From: Candidatus Coatesiibacteriota bacterium
Lineage (GTDB): Bacteria; B130-G9
Direction: 5' to 3'
Assembly (NCBI GenBank): GCA_003647755.1
Contig: QMNL01000138.1
Span: 1-5,664, forward strand
Length of the DNA stretch: 5,664 nucleotides
The position numbers and the translations under genes are program-made. Below the pieces are notes generated by a model. The model was not told the DNA's origin and made no database searches. It was given only the letters and a program-made list of their open reading frames with translations. Of the stretch, positions 1 to 5,664 are shown in pieces. How positions within the stretch are numbered: the first letter of the stretch is position 1; each line of letters starts with the position of its first letter.

Positions 1-1
1 A

Positions 2-220
2 AAAATTGAAAACACTTGCAGGCTGGCGGAAGGAGGAAATATTTTTGTTTGTATTGTAAGGTAAAGATATAGTGGATGTTGTTCTAGTGGCGCTTTTTAG
101 ATAGTCTTGGTTGGATTTTCTATCATTTTTCGTAGCTCCTTGGCTCATGGTAAAATTCGTAATAATATTTCTTGTTTTTTGAATTAACTTTTCGTCGTAC
201 GATATATGTTTTTCTGGCAT
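2..220 (-). CDS. Weak partial open frame running off the left edge; no recognised family
   Basis: From an ATG at 220 the minus strand stays open for 73 codons to the window edge. The same frame is open upstream to a TAA just beyond 291, about 97 codons in total without a stop. The product (starting MPEKHISYDEKL) is rich in Lys, Asn, Ser and Thr and shows no motif I recognise. There is no Shine-Dalgarno match before the ATG. The low-complexity composition could arise simply because this strand is A-rich and T-poor here. It is in the position where cas4 or cas1 might follow cas3, but it resembles neither. It may be a genuine small gene start, a decayed gene, or chance. The rest of 1-333 shows no RNA gene, CRISPR repeat or mobile-element end that I can see. 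Confidence 0.2.
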   Translation of the reverse strand, partial: MPEKHISYDEKLIQKTRNIITNFTMSQGATKNDRKSNQDYLKSATRTTSTISLPYNTNKNISSFRQPASVFNF

Positions 221-291
221 GTAGATTTTCAGCTTATGTTTCTCTTCATTCTTCCAAAGTTTTTCTTTTCTATTGGTTTTTTCCGTGAGTT

Positions 292-333
292 AAAAATTTA
301 AAAATGTGTTTAAAGGTTAATAAGAAACTTATC
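292..333 (-). terminator. Possible transcription terminator after cas3
   Basis: Directly after the cas3 stop the minus strand can form a small hairpin, ATAAG-TTT-CTTAT (320-332, plus an outer G-U pair). Two T5 runs at 300-304 and 292-296 follow, separated by AAA. Archaeal termination relies mainly on oligo-T stretches, so the T-runs are the better evidence. The AT-rich stem alone would be weak, especially in a thermophile. Confidence 0.35.
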
Positions 334-2556
334 TCAAAGTATAGATGTTTCTTCTTGACAAATTTCTATCTGATCTAAAAACTCGCATAATTTCTCAGTA
401 TCAAAATAACCAATTTCATGGGAGTATTGAAATCTTGGATTTAACAAAATTGGAATATTTTCGATTTCGTCGACTAAACTTTGATTTAAGCTATCGACTA
501 TCCACCAGATTGGAACGGGTGCGAGGTATTCTTTTAATCTCTGTAACTTATACATTTCGTTGCTATACAGGATGTTCGCTGCCGTCATTCTGAAACATTT
601 AGGGATTATTAGGGCTGTATTAGTATCCCTAAACCTTATGAGCTTATTTAACTTATCATCTGTTAAATCGATTGAAAAAAAGTATCTAGTATCTTTTTCC
701 CACTTTTTGAGATATCTATCTATTTCCCTTAATTCTGCTTCATCTAACCCCAAAGGAAGTGCCCTGAAATGTTCTATTAAAACTAATTCGTTTTTAATCC
801 TATCTTCTAACTGTATTAGTTCGTCAAACGTTAGTTTTAATTCATCCTTATTGTAGGGATACCTCTTACTGTTTTCAATTTCATCTGGATAAAATATATT
901 AACATTTATTTGATCGGTTTTGTTTGAATATCTGTTCACTCTACCGAATCTTTGAATCAATGATGGAATTGGAGCAACTTCTGTAAATAGATAATCAAAT
1001 GACATGTCGAGACTTACCTCCGCAACTTGTGTAGAAACCAACACAAAACCTTTCGACTTAGAAAATTTCTCCAATAAGTCTTCTTTATTTCTTCTATCTT
1101 GGTATGTAAACCGAGAGTGAAGTAAGAGTATTCTTTTGAAGCTATATTCACTTTTCAGGAGTAAATAGGTTTTAATAGCCTTTTCAACAGTATTGCATAA
1201 AACCAAAACATTATCGCTTTCAGCTTTTTTAACAATAGATCTTAAGGATTCATCATCCGCTATATCCAAAGACTCTATGCTGTAAACATATCTCCTCCTT
1301 TTTTCATACTCTCTAATGAATTCGAATTTTGACGTGGGTGTATATTCTTCTATTAATTTCTCCAAATCGGGATGAGACGTAGCTGACATAAAAATAGATC
1401 TAATGCCGTATCCAAAACTTTCATTAAACTTTTTTATGAATTTCAGCAGAATATATAGTCCATTAATTGGGTAAGCATGAAATTCGTCAAAAACAAATAC
1501 CGAATCTCTGAAGTGAAATCTCTTTAGAAAATATTTGCCGACATGCAAGAAACTTAAAATAATTTGATCCAAGGTTGTTATGGTCACAGGACTCAAAAAA
1601 GATTTTGAAATAAACATATCGAGGTCGGGGTGTGAATCTTCACGCAGTTTTTCAACATCTGCAAAATAGTAGTTTTCTTCAACTCTACAATCAAAGATGT
1701 TGCTAAGTGTATTTTTCATTTTTCTAATTGATGTCATTGTTGGCAGAACATAAATTACATGTCTTGGTTGTTTATTTAGTGCAGTAATTATAGAAGCGAA
1801 AGTTTTTCCCCATCCAGTTGGAGCCGTAAACAACACATCCTCTCTTGTATTAGCCATATCGCAAAAGATTTTCCATCGATTTTGATCGAATTCGAGGCCT
1901 TTTGAATTTACATATCCTTTAATATTATGCTCTACTTTGCTTCTGTTTAAATGCACAATTTCTTCAAAAATTTCTACATCTTTTTCAAACATAGCGGAAA
2001 GTATGTCCGCAGTTTTGAAAATTCCAAATAAATCAGCATAAACGATGTTGAGATTATAATCCTCTATTTTTTTCTGTAACTGGTGTAACGCGGTACAAAT
2101 CTTCTTTGTCGTTATGTTTAAATTCTTTCTACTAACACCAATCTTTAGTTCCATCCCTTTCACAGCCTGTATTATATATTTTCCCAAAATTTCTCGACAT
2201 TTCGAAAAGGTGGGATATGCATCGTGTGGGTTCAGGCAGGAATGGTGCTTCAAAATTAAGTAGAACAGCATTGGGTCAAGGTTTTCGAAGTTATCAAGAT
2301 AAAGATACGCCGACAATGCAGAATGCGGTGGATTTTTGTCGTTATTTATATTCCATTTGGGATTTAATTTGCCTACATCATGCCAATCTACCAGAAGATC
2401 AATTATCTCTTTAAATTTAAGTAAATTATGATTTTTGGCTAGCAAATAAGATATTTGCTTAACTTCATCGATATGTTCTCTAAGTGATTTCATCCTATTA
2501 TTTTTCTTGTGAGATGTCTTTGATAAATCGTCCAATCCCAAAGATGTAAAATCCAT
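334..2556 (-). CDS. cas3: Cas3 HD nuclease-helicase
   Basis: Cas3 is recruited by target-bound Cascade, unwinds the displaced DNA with ATP and cuts it. The 740-residue chain (from the ATG at 2556) carries both domains. The N-terminal HD nuclease shows H28, H59-D60 in WHDVGK, H79 in HSALSA, H104-H105, and D184 in KTADILSA, so the metal-binding set looks intact. The superfamily 2 helicase shows Walker A APTGWGKT (245-252), DEFH as the DExH box (357-360), SAT (391-393), STQVAEVSLD (508-517) and QRFGRVNR (535-542). A C-terminal accessory domain follows. The ATG at 2556 is chosen over a TTG at 2577 because GAGGT at 2564-2568 sits 7 nt upstream and only 2 nt separate it from the cas5 stop. The fused HD-helicase form is typical of I-B and unlike the split Cas3'/Cas3'' common in I-A. 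It is the last clear gene of the operon. Confidence 0.96.
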   Translation of the reverse strand: MDFTSLGLDDLSKTSHKKNNRMKSLREHIDEVKQISYLLAKNHNLLKFKEIIDLLVDWHDVGKLNPKWNINNDKNPPHSALSAYLYLDNFENLDPMLFYLILKHHSCLNPHDAYPTFSKCREILGKYIIQAVKGMELKIGVSRKNLNITTKKICTALHQLQKKIEDYNLNIVYADLFGIFKTADILSAMFEKDVEIFEEIVHLNRSKVEHNIKGYVNSKGLEFDQNRWKIFCDMANTREDVLFTAPTGWGKTFASIITALNKQPRHVIYVLPTMTSIRKMKNTLSNIFDCRVEENYYFADVEKLREDSHPDLDMFISKSFLSPVTITTLDQIILSFLHVGKYFLKRFHFRDSVFVFDEFHAYPINGLYILLKFIKKFNESFGYGIRSIFMSATSHPDLEKLIEEYTPTSKFEFIREYEKRRRYVYSIESLDIADDESLRSIVKKAESDNVLVLCNTVEKAIKTYLLLKSEYSFKRILLLHSRFTYQDRRNKEDLLEKFSKSKGFVLVSTQVAEVSLDMSFDYLFTEVAPIPSLIQRFGRVNRYSNKTDQINVNIFYPDEIENSKRYPYNKDELKLTFDELIQLEDRIKNELVLIEHFRALPLGLDEAELREIDRYLKKWEKDTRYFFSIDLTDDKLNKLIRFRDTNTALIIPKCFRMTAANILYSNEMYKLQRLKEYLAPVPIWWIVDSLNQSLVDEIENIPILLNPRFQYSHEIGYFDTEKLCEFLDQIEICQEETSIL

Positions 2557-2558
2557 TA

Positions 2559-3215
2559 TCACAACCTCAAAAAACAATCGTAAAGCGGGACTTCACCAAT
2601 TACATTAACCTTCTCCTTCAGTTTAAACTTAACGTTTAATCCCATTATGACCGTTTTTGGACCTCCTAAATAAACGTAAGGCAAATTGTAAACGATGCTA
2701 CCTTCCCTCATTTCTAAAGAACTAAAGAGGTTTTTTGGCAGGTATGTATCTTCAATTTCGTTTGTTTCTTCATATTTGTCGTAGAGCTTCGGATTCGTGG
2801 TATCAAAAAAGATAAGGTCGCTAATTCCAGCGTAAGGGACGAATTCAAAATTAAATTCGCTAATTCTTTCATATAGCTCGTTAATTGTTTTCTTGTTGCC
2901 CCATATGGCGAATCTATATTTGGGTCTAAACAATATAATTAACTCCTCAGTAGTGCTTTCCTCCCTGCTCCTTTTTAACTTTAACATCTGTGCGTTTTCC
3001 CTGCAAATTCCTTTAATTTCTAGCAGTTTTGCACCCGCTTTAAACATAACCCTTTCTCTAATGTATTCTTCTCTACTCTTTCCTAAAATAGCAAAGAAAA
3101 AGCCTATCACTGTAGTTGGTAAAGGAATGATATAGGATGATCTACTTTTCATCGTTGTATGAACTTTGAAGTGTGCCAAATCGAAGAGAATATCAACGGT
3201 CAATCCCCTCTCCAT
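2559..3215 (-). CDS. cas5: Cas5 subunit of Cascade (Cas5t/Cas5b-like)
   Basis: Cas5 binds the 5' handle of the crRNA and joins Cas8 to the Cas7 backbone. The 218-residue product begins with a ferredoxin-like first strand (VDILFDLAHFKVHTT, 7-21). This is followed by PLPTTVIGFFFAILG (31-45), the hallmark P-x-P-T-T-V-x-G segment of Cas5t/Cas5b proteins. A second typical region is FVPYAGISDL (125-134), resembling the P-Y-x-G motif of the family. Near the C-terminus NLPYVYLGGPKTVIMG (177-192) is also characteristic. I see no sign that it is the catalytic Cas5d type, and cas6 is present, so a purely structural role is expected. The ATG at 3215 is preferred because GGTGA lies 7 nt upstream (3223-3227), inside the end of cas7. 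An in-frame TTG follows at codon 5 but has no advantage. The stop lies 2 nt before the preferred cas3 ATG. Confidence 0.92.
   Translation of the reverse strand: MERGLTVDILFDLAHFKVHTTMKSRSSYIIPLPTTVIGFFFAILGKSREEYIRERVMFKAGAKLLEIKGICRENAQMLKLKRSREESTTEELIILFRPKYRFAIWGNKKTINELYERISEFNFEFVPYAGISDLIFFDTTNPKLYDKYEETNEIEDTYLPKNLFSSLEMREGSIVYNLPYVYLGGPKTVIMGLNVKFKLKEKVNVIGEVPLYDCFLRL
2564..2568 (-). promoter_or_regulatory. Shine-Dalgarno site deciding the cas3 start
   Basis: The minus strand reads GAGGT, 7 nt before the ATG at 2556. It supports that ATG over the upstream TTG at 2577, which would overlap cas5 and lies upstream of this site. It is a weaker match than those before cas7 and the internal cas11 start. 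Confidence 0.6.
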
Positions 3216-4087
3216 TTACCGTTCACCAGCCACTCTGCCATTCTCTCTATTTCCTCATTCGGAATATTGCTTGACTTTAAATTATAGACTTTCAGTAATT
3301 TCTTACTGTCGTCTTTTCTTAAATCAGGTATTATAAATGTGTTGTTCTCGATATCCATGTTTTTCCAAATTGGATACAACTTCTCTCCACAATAAGCTAT
3401 TGCAGAGACGTGTTCAGCCATTGCAAAGAAGTTAGCTCTTCTCGGATACGCCCAACCTTCGTTGAGTAGAATCTCCAGTATTGCTTTTATCCTGTTTATT
3501 CGTTCATTCTTATTCAGTTCGTAGCCTTTCTCGGTTTTTTCAATCTTACCTTCTTTTACGTATTCTTCCCATTTTTTCAGCTGATCCGTTCTTTCGCTTT
3601 CAATAAACATGCCGCATCTTTCAGTGATCACAACTTTCATCAGTCCTATCAAGTCTGCAACTTCGATTTCAAATGGTGTTGGATTAACATCTTCATTTAA
3701 TTCTCTCGGAAAGCTGCCACCAAAATCAATTTGTATTGGTGTGTGTTCAACTGCTACAATTGGAGACATTGAAACCGGAGATATTCTCGCCTTCTGCTGA
3801 TTTCCTTTGATATAAAGATATCCAAACAAGTCGTTATCGACATATTTTATCGGATCACCACTATCTGCTAACTTATCCCCTTCGCCAATTCTGAAAGGAT
3901 CGACATCAAACCCAAATTCCCTAAGTTTTTCTCTAATTCCTCTTTTCACGGCTCTAGCGGAAACAAATGGATATGTTTCTCCACTTGATGAAACAAGTTT
4001 CTTGATTCTTATTCTGTCACCTTCGACTTCGTTTGCATTCACATTCCCAGAAATGTGCGTTAAAATACCAATAACAATCTTTCTCAT
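3200..4087 (-). CDS. cas7: Cas7 backbone subunit of Cascade, Cst2/DevR family
   Basis: Cas7 polymerises along the crRNA spacer to form the backbone of Cascade, placing the guide for base pairing. The 295-residue length is normal for the family. The N-terminus (MRKIVIGILTHISGNVNANE) looks like the first strand and loop of the RRM-like fold. Residues 39-49, YPFVSARAVKR, match the typical Cst2/DevR Y-P-[FY]-V-S-[AS] region. Residues 85-92 (NDLFGYLY) and 101-113 (RISPVSMSPIVAV) match the conserved D-x-F-G-Y and R-x-S-P-x-x-x-S-P segments. The C-terminal third is helical with the aromatic-rich GWAYPRRANFFAMAEH at 211-226. The ATG start is fixed by a strong ribosome binding site and an ATGA overlap with the cas8 stop. 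The 3' end overlaps cas5 by 16 nt. Family assignment is firm, and the I-B subtype follows from this family plus gene order. Confidence 0.93.
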   Translation of the reverse strand: MRKIVIGILTHISGNVNANEVEGDRIRIKKLVSSSGETYPFVSARAVKRGIREKLREFGFDVDPFRIGEGDKLADSGDPIKYVDNDLFGYLYIKGNQQKARISPVSMSPIVAVEHTPIQIDFGGSFPRELNEDVNPTPFEIEVADLIGLMKVVITERCGMFIESERTDQLKKWEEYVKEGKIEKTEKGYELNKNERINRIKAILEILLNEGWAYPRRANFFAMAEHVSAIAYCGEKLYPIWKNMDIENNTFIIPDLRKDDSKKLLKVYNLKSSNIPNEEIERMAEWLVNGKWRGD

Positions 4088-4389
4088 TGTCTTTCACCTC
4101 CCGCATAATTATTCCAAAGAATTACAATAAACTCATTTTTCACTATAAAGAAATCTCTAATCGGTAGTGTTACGATATTTTGAGGTATTATCACTTTGAT
4201 ATTCTCCCTTTCTAACCTTGGCAGATATGAGACTAGTTTCTCGACAAAGGTTATTGGCGTCTCCTCGCTTTTCAAGTCGAGGATTATCCTTTTCAGCAGA
4301 CTTTTTTGTGTATCTCCCTTATTAGCAAGCTTCCCTATTTCATAAGCTATAGCTTTCAACTGTTTTCGCAAATTTTCAAGATCGCCCAT
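4084..4389 (-). CDS. cas11: Candidate Cas11 small subunit made by internal, in-frame translation of cas8
   Basis: An ATG at codon 353 of cas8 (4389-4387) is preceded by a complete GGAGGTGA at 4394-4401. From the end of its GGAGG core to the ATG is 7 nt, an excellent translation start. It would yield 101 residues identical to the Cas8 C-terminus. Residues 1-60 look helical and charged (MGDLENLRKQLKAIAYEIGK onward, then LLKRIILDLK and FVEKLVSYLPRLE). Residues 64-93 look like beta strands (IKVIIPQ, IVTLPI, FIVKNEFIVILW). Known background: in types I-B, I-C and I-D the small subunit Cas11 is produced from a start inside the large-subunit gene and binds in several copies along the complex. No separate small-subunit gene exists in the visible operon, which fits. 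The start signal is seen directly, while expression and function are inferred. The alternative is that the sequence merely encodes Gly-Gly-Glu by chance. Confidence 0.68.
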   Translation of the reverse strand: MGDLENLRKQLKAIAYEIGKLANKGDTQKSLLKRIILDLKSEETPITFVEKLVSYLPRLERENIKVIIPQNIVTLPIRDFFIVKNEFIVILWNNYAGGERQ

Positions 4390-5445
4390 AACCTCACCTC
4401 CAAAAAACTTTGATTGAACATTATCTACGTAAAATATTTTACTAAAGTTATAGTCTAGTCTTTCCCTTTTAGCTCTTAATTCAAGCGAAATTTTTTCACT
4501 TATAATCTGCGATAACTTTTGAACGTTTAAACAACCTTCAATTAGGATTGAAAACGCTAAAGATGAAAGCAAAGAATAATAAGACTCAACTACATTTTGG
4601 TTTTGCAGTCTTGGCGGTTTTAATGACTCCAAAAATACGACAAATTTGTATTTTAGTACATCGGTCAAATCCTCATCGTTGAAAAACAGATTGTACATTC
4701 TTTCAAGATTTACAACTGGGTGGTAGACAGATGTCCACTTATTTCCACCGCTGTTATTTAAGAGGAGTGTTTCAAAATTTAGATTCTGAATAGCATCATG
4801 CTTGAGTTTTAAATCTTCCATTATGAGAGAAAGTAAGAATAAAAGCGTGAAGTAAGCGGAAGAAGGATATCTCGGTAGGTAGTATACTATCTTTTTATCT
4901 GTATATTGCTTTATGATCTCATCAACTTTTAGTTTGAAGTGATATAATCCGCCCTTTTCAGTGTGACTTTCTAATAACTTTTTAATATTTCTGTTTTCAC
5001 TTCTAATTCCGATAATTGTCCTTTGCTTTACCCTTCTACCCTCAAATCTGATTAGATCAATGTAGTAAAAAGACAATAACCAATTCAGTATATTTTCCTT
5101 AGAATTCTCACTTGTATCCATTTGGTAATCGGAAAAATGGTAATTGGGAGCTTCACTTTTTTGTAAAATTGTTGGAAAATGAGATGAACTAATATCTTTG
5201 GTTTTCATCAAATAGTCTAATACAACCTTTGCGCAATCCTCTGGACTTTTTGTCCCCTCAAAACGTTTGGAAATATTAGGTATCGCTCCGGATAGTACGG
5301 CATTTAATAATCCATCAAAATCTATCGGTATTTTTCTTCCTTTACCCCTATTTGTCTCCCAACCAGCCCAATGAATTCTTTTTAATACCAATTGTTCTAA
5401 TTTGTCCCTTTCTATCCTGTAATCTTCAACCCCAGAAGTGTTCAT
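4084..5445 (-). CDS. cas8: Cas8 large subunit of a type I-B Cascade (divergent, Cst1/Cas8b-like by position)
   Basis: This 453-residue protein lies between cas6 and cas7, the slot of the Cascade large subunit, which recognises the PAM and helps open the target duplex. The assignment rests mainly on position and size, because large subunits diverge fast and I recognise no signature motif. It has only two cysteines (residues 71 and 305) and no CxxC pair, so the zinc-binding motif of some Cst1/Cas8 proteins is absent. Visible segments are a basic aromatic N-terminus (KRIHWAGWETNRGKGRK, about 22-38), a hydrophobic helix around 198-209, and a C-terminal region that turns helical from 353. The ATG at 5445 is supported by GGTGA at 5453-5457, 7 nt upstream, and by the ATGA overlap with cas6. 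The stop overlaps the cas7 start in the same way. The frame contains a strong internal translation start at 4389, listed separately. Exact Cas8 subfamily is uncertain. Confidence 0.8.
   Translation of the reverse strand: MNTSGVEDYRIERDKLEQLVLKRIHWAGWETNRGKGRKIPIDFDGLLNAVLSGAIPNISKRFEGTKSPEDCAKVVLDYLMKTKDISSSHFPTILQKSEAPNYHFSDYQMDTSENSKENILNWLLSFYYIDLIRFEGRRVKQRTIIGIRSENRNIKKLLESHTEKGGLYHFKLKVDEIIKQYTDKKIVYYLPRYPSSAYFTLLFLLSLIMEDLKLKHDAIQNLNFETLLLNNSGGNKWTSVYHPVVNLERMYNLFFNDEDLTDVLKYKFVVFLESLKPPRLQNQNVVESYYSLLSSLAFSILIEGCLNVQKLSQIISEKISLELRAKRERLDYNFSKIFYVDNVQSKFFGGEVMGDLENLRKQLKAIAYEIGKLANKGDTQKSLLKRIILDLKSEETPITFVEKLVSYLPRLERENIKVIIPQNIVTLPIRDFFIVKNEFIVILWNNYAGGERQ
4094..4102 (-). promoter_or_regulatory. 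Strong Shine-Dalgarno site for cas7, inside the 3' end of cas8
   Basis: The minus strand reads GGGAGGTGA, ending 6 nt before the cas7 ATG at 4087. It fixes the cas7 start and is embedded in the last codons of cas8, where it encodes Gly-Gly-Glu of the terminal AGGERQ. Its strength suits a subunit needed in about six or seven copies per complex. Confidence 0.85.
4394..4401 (-). promoter_or_regulatory. Strong internal Shine-Dalgarno site inside cas8 (for cas11)
   Basis: The minus strand reads GGAGGTGA here, fully complementary to the common 16S 3' end, with 4 nt (GGTT) between its last base and the ATG at 4389. In the cas8 frame the same bases encode Gly-Gly-Glu (residues 349-351). It is as strong as the site in front of cas7 and stronger than those of cas8, cas5 and cas3. 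Confidence 0.75.
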
Positions 5446-5664
5446 ACTACCTTCACCATCCCAAAGCCCATGGAATTTCTTTCGCCGAATCCTGCCTGAT
5501 AGCCAATGGTTAGAAGTTCTTTGCTACCGCTTGCTTCAAAAACCATCTCAACACACCGATGAAAGGTATCCTTTATCTTTATTCTCTTTGCCTTTGCTCT
5601 CCTCACCTTTATCTCCAGATCCGCATCATCTGGCTCTTCTCCATATAATAGCCTGTACTTCTTG
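5442..5664 (-). CDS. cas6: Cas6 CRISPR RNA endoribonuclease, C-terminal 73 residues only (5' part outside the window)
   Basis: Cas6 cuts the repeat of the pre-crRNA to release mature guides and in type I-B is usually encoded first in the effector operon. Only the C-terminus is visible: reading from 5663, it gives 73 codons and a TGA at 5444-5442. The final residues contain GFGERNSMGFG, which matches the family's glycine-rich GxGxxxxxGxG loop near the C-terminus, followed by a short beta strand MVKVV. A basic stretch (VRRAKAKRIKIK) lies about 45 residues before the loop. The general acid/base residues, normally in the N-terminal half, cannot be judged. The TGA overlaps the cas8 ATG as ATGA, so translation of the two is probably coupled. 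The family call rests on the glycine loop plus gene order. No start, promoter or leader can be assigned here. Confidence 0.9.
   Translation of the reverse strand, partial: KKYRLLYGEEPDDADLEIKVRRAKAKRIKIKDTFHRCVEMVFEASGSKELLTIGYQAGFGERNSMGFGMVKVV

Noticed and set aside
31..60. AAGGAGGAAAT on the plus strand near the left edge, resembling a ribosome site
   Set aside because: The following TTG reaches a stop within a few codons, and no longer frame begins there.
1..333. Possible CRISPR array, leader or tRNA downstream of cas3
   Set aside because: No regularly spaced direct repeats and no cloverleaf pattern were visible. The only structure is a small hairpin with T-runs.
345..856. Two plus-strand open frames (345-593 and 560-856) opposite the 3' part of cas3
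   Set aside because: They lie antisense to strongly supported helicase coding sequence, show no domain or ribosome site, and have composition expected of a reverse shadow.
1285..1300. GGAGGAGAT followed by ATG on the minus strand inside cas3, resembling another internal start
   Set aside because: The ATG is out of frame with cas3 and hits a stop after four codons. The purine run simply encodes the Arg-Arg-Arg-Tyr stretch.
2217..2414. Plus-strand open frame opposite the HD domain of cas3
   Set aside because: It is antisense to conserved HD-domain coding sequence, with no ribosome site or recognisable motif.
2893..3135. Plus-strand hydrophobic open frame opposite cas5
   Set aside because: Its hydrophobic look comes from the complement of charged cas5 codons. 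It covers the conserved Cas5 motif on the other strand and has no start signal.
3201..3203. Alternative TTG start for cas5 at codon 5
   Set aside because: The ATG at 3215 has a GGTGA at 7 nt, whereas the TTG is a rarer start codon and offers no better-spaced site.
3609..3800. Plus-strand open frame opposite cas7
   Set aside because: It is antisense to conserved Cas7 segments and has no supporting signal.

Overview
The window holds most of one compact CRISPR-Cas interference operon, read entirely on the minus strand (right to left): the 3' end of cas6, then cas8, cas7, cas5 and cas3. This order, the Cst2/DevR-like Cas7, the Cas5t/Cas5b-like Cas5 and a single-chain Cas3 (HD nuclease plus helicase) point to subtype I-B of the Cst/Tneap kind. 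Adjacent genes overlap by 4 nt (cas6/cas8 and cas8/cas7) or 16 nt (cas7/cas5), or are separated by 2 nt (cas5/cas3). This suggests translational coupling on one transcript. Its promoter must lie beyond the right edge.

The DNA is AT-rich, uses many AGA/AGG arginine and ATA isoleucine codons, and has strong GGAGGTGA-type ribosome binding sites. This fits a thermophilic prokaryote, most likely a euryarchaeon. A Thermotoga-like bacterium cannot be excluded from the sequence alone.

The most interesting signal is inside cas8. A full GGAGGTGA Shine-Dalgarno sequence sits at the right distance from an in-frame ATG at codon 353. It would produce a separate 101-residue C-terminal protein, as expected for the Cas11 small subunit made by internal translation in several type I systems. 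This site and the one in front of cas7 are the two strongest in the window. They precede the products expected in several copies per Cascade, whereas the single-copy subunits Cas8, Cas5 and Cas3 have only 5-nt matches.

The proteins would work together as follows. Cas6 cuts pre-crRNA. Cas7 forms the crRNA-binding backbone, Cas5 caps the 5' handle end, and Cas8 recognises the PAM and starts unwinding. Cas11 lines the belly of the complex, and Cas3 is recruited to unwind and degrade the target. No adaptation genes (cas1, cas2, cas4) and no CRISPR array are present in the window.

Positions 1-333, downstream of cas3, hold no recognisable gene. They contain a small AT-rich hairpin and T-tracts just after the cas3 stop (a possible terminator), and a weak open frame that runs off the left edge.
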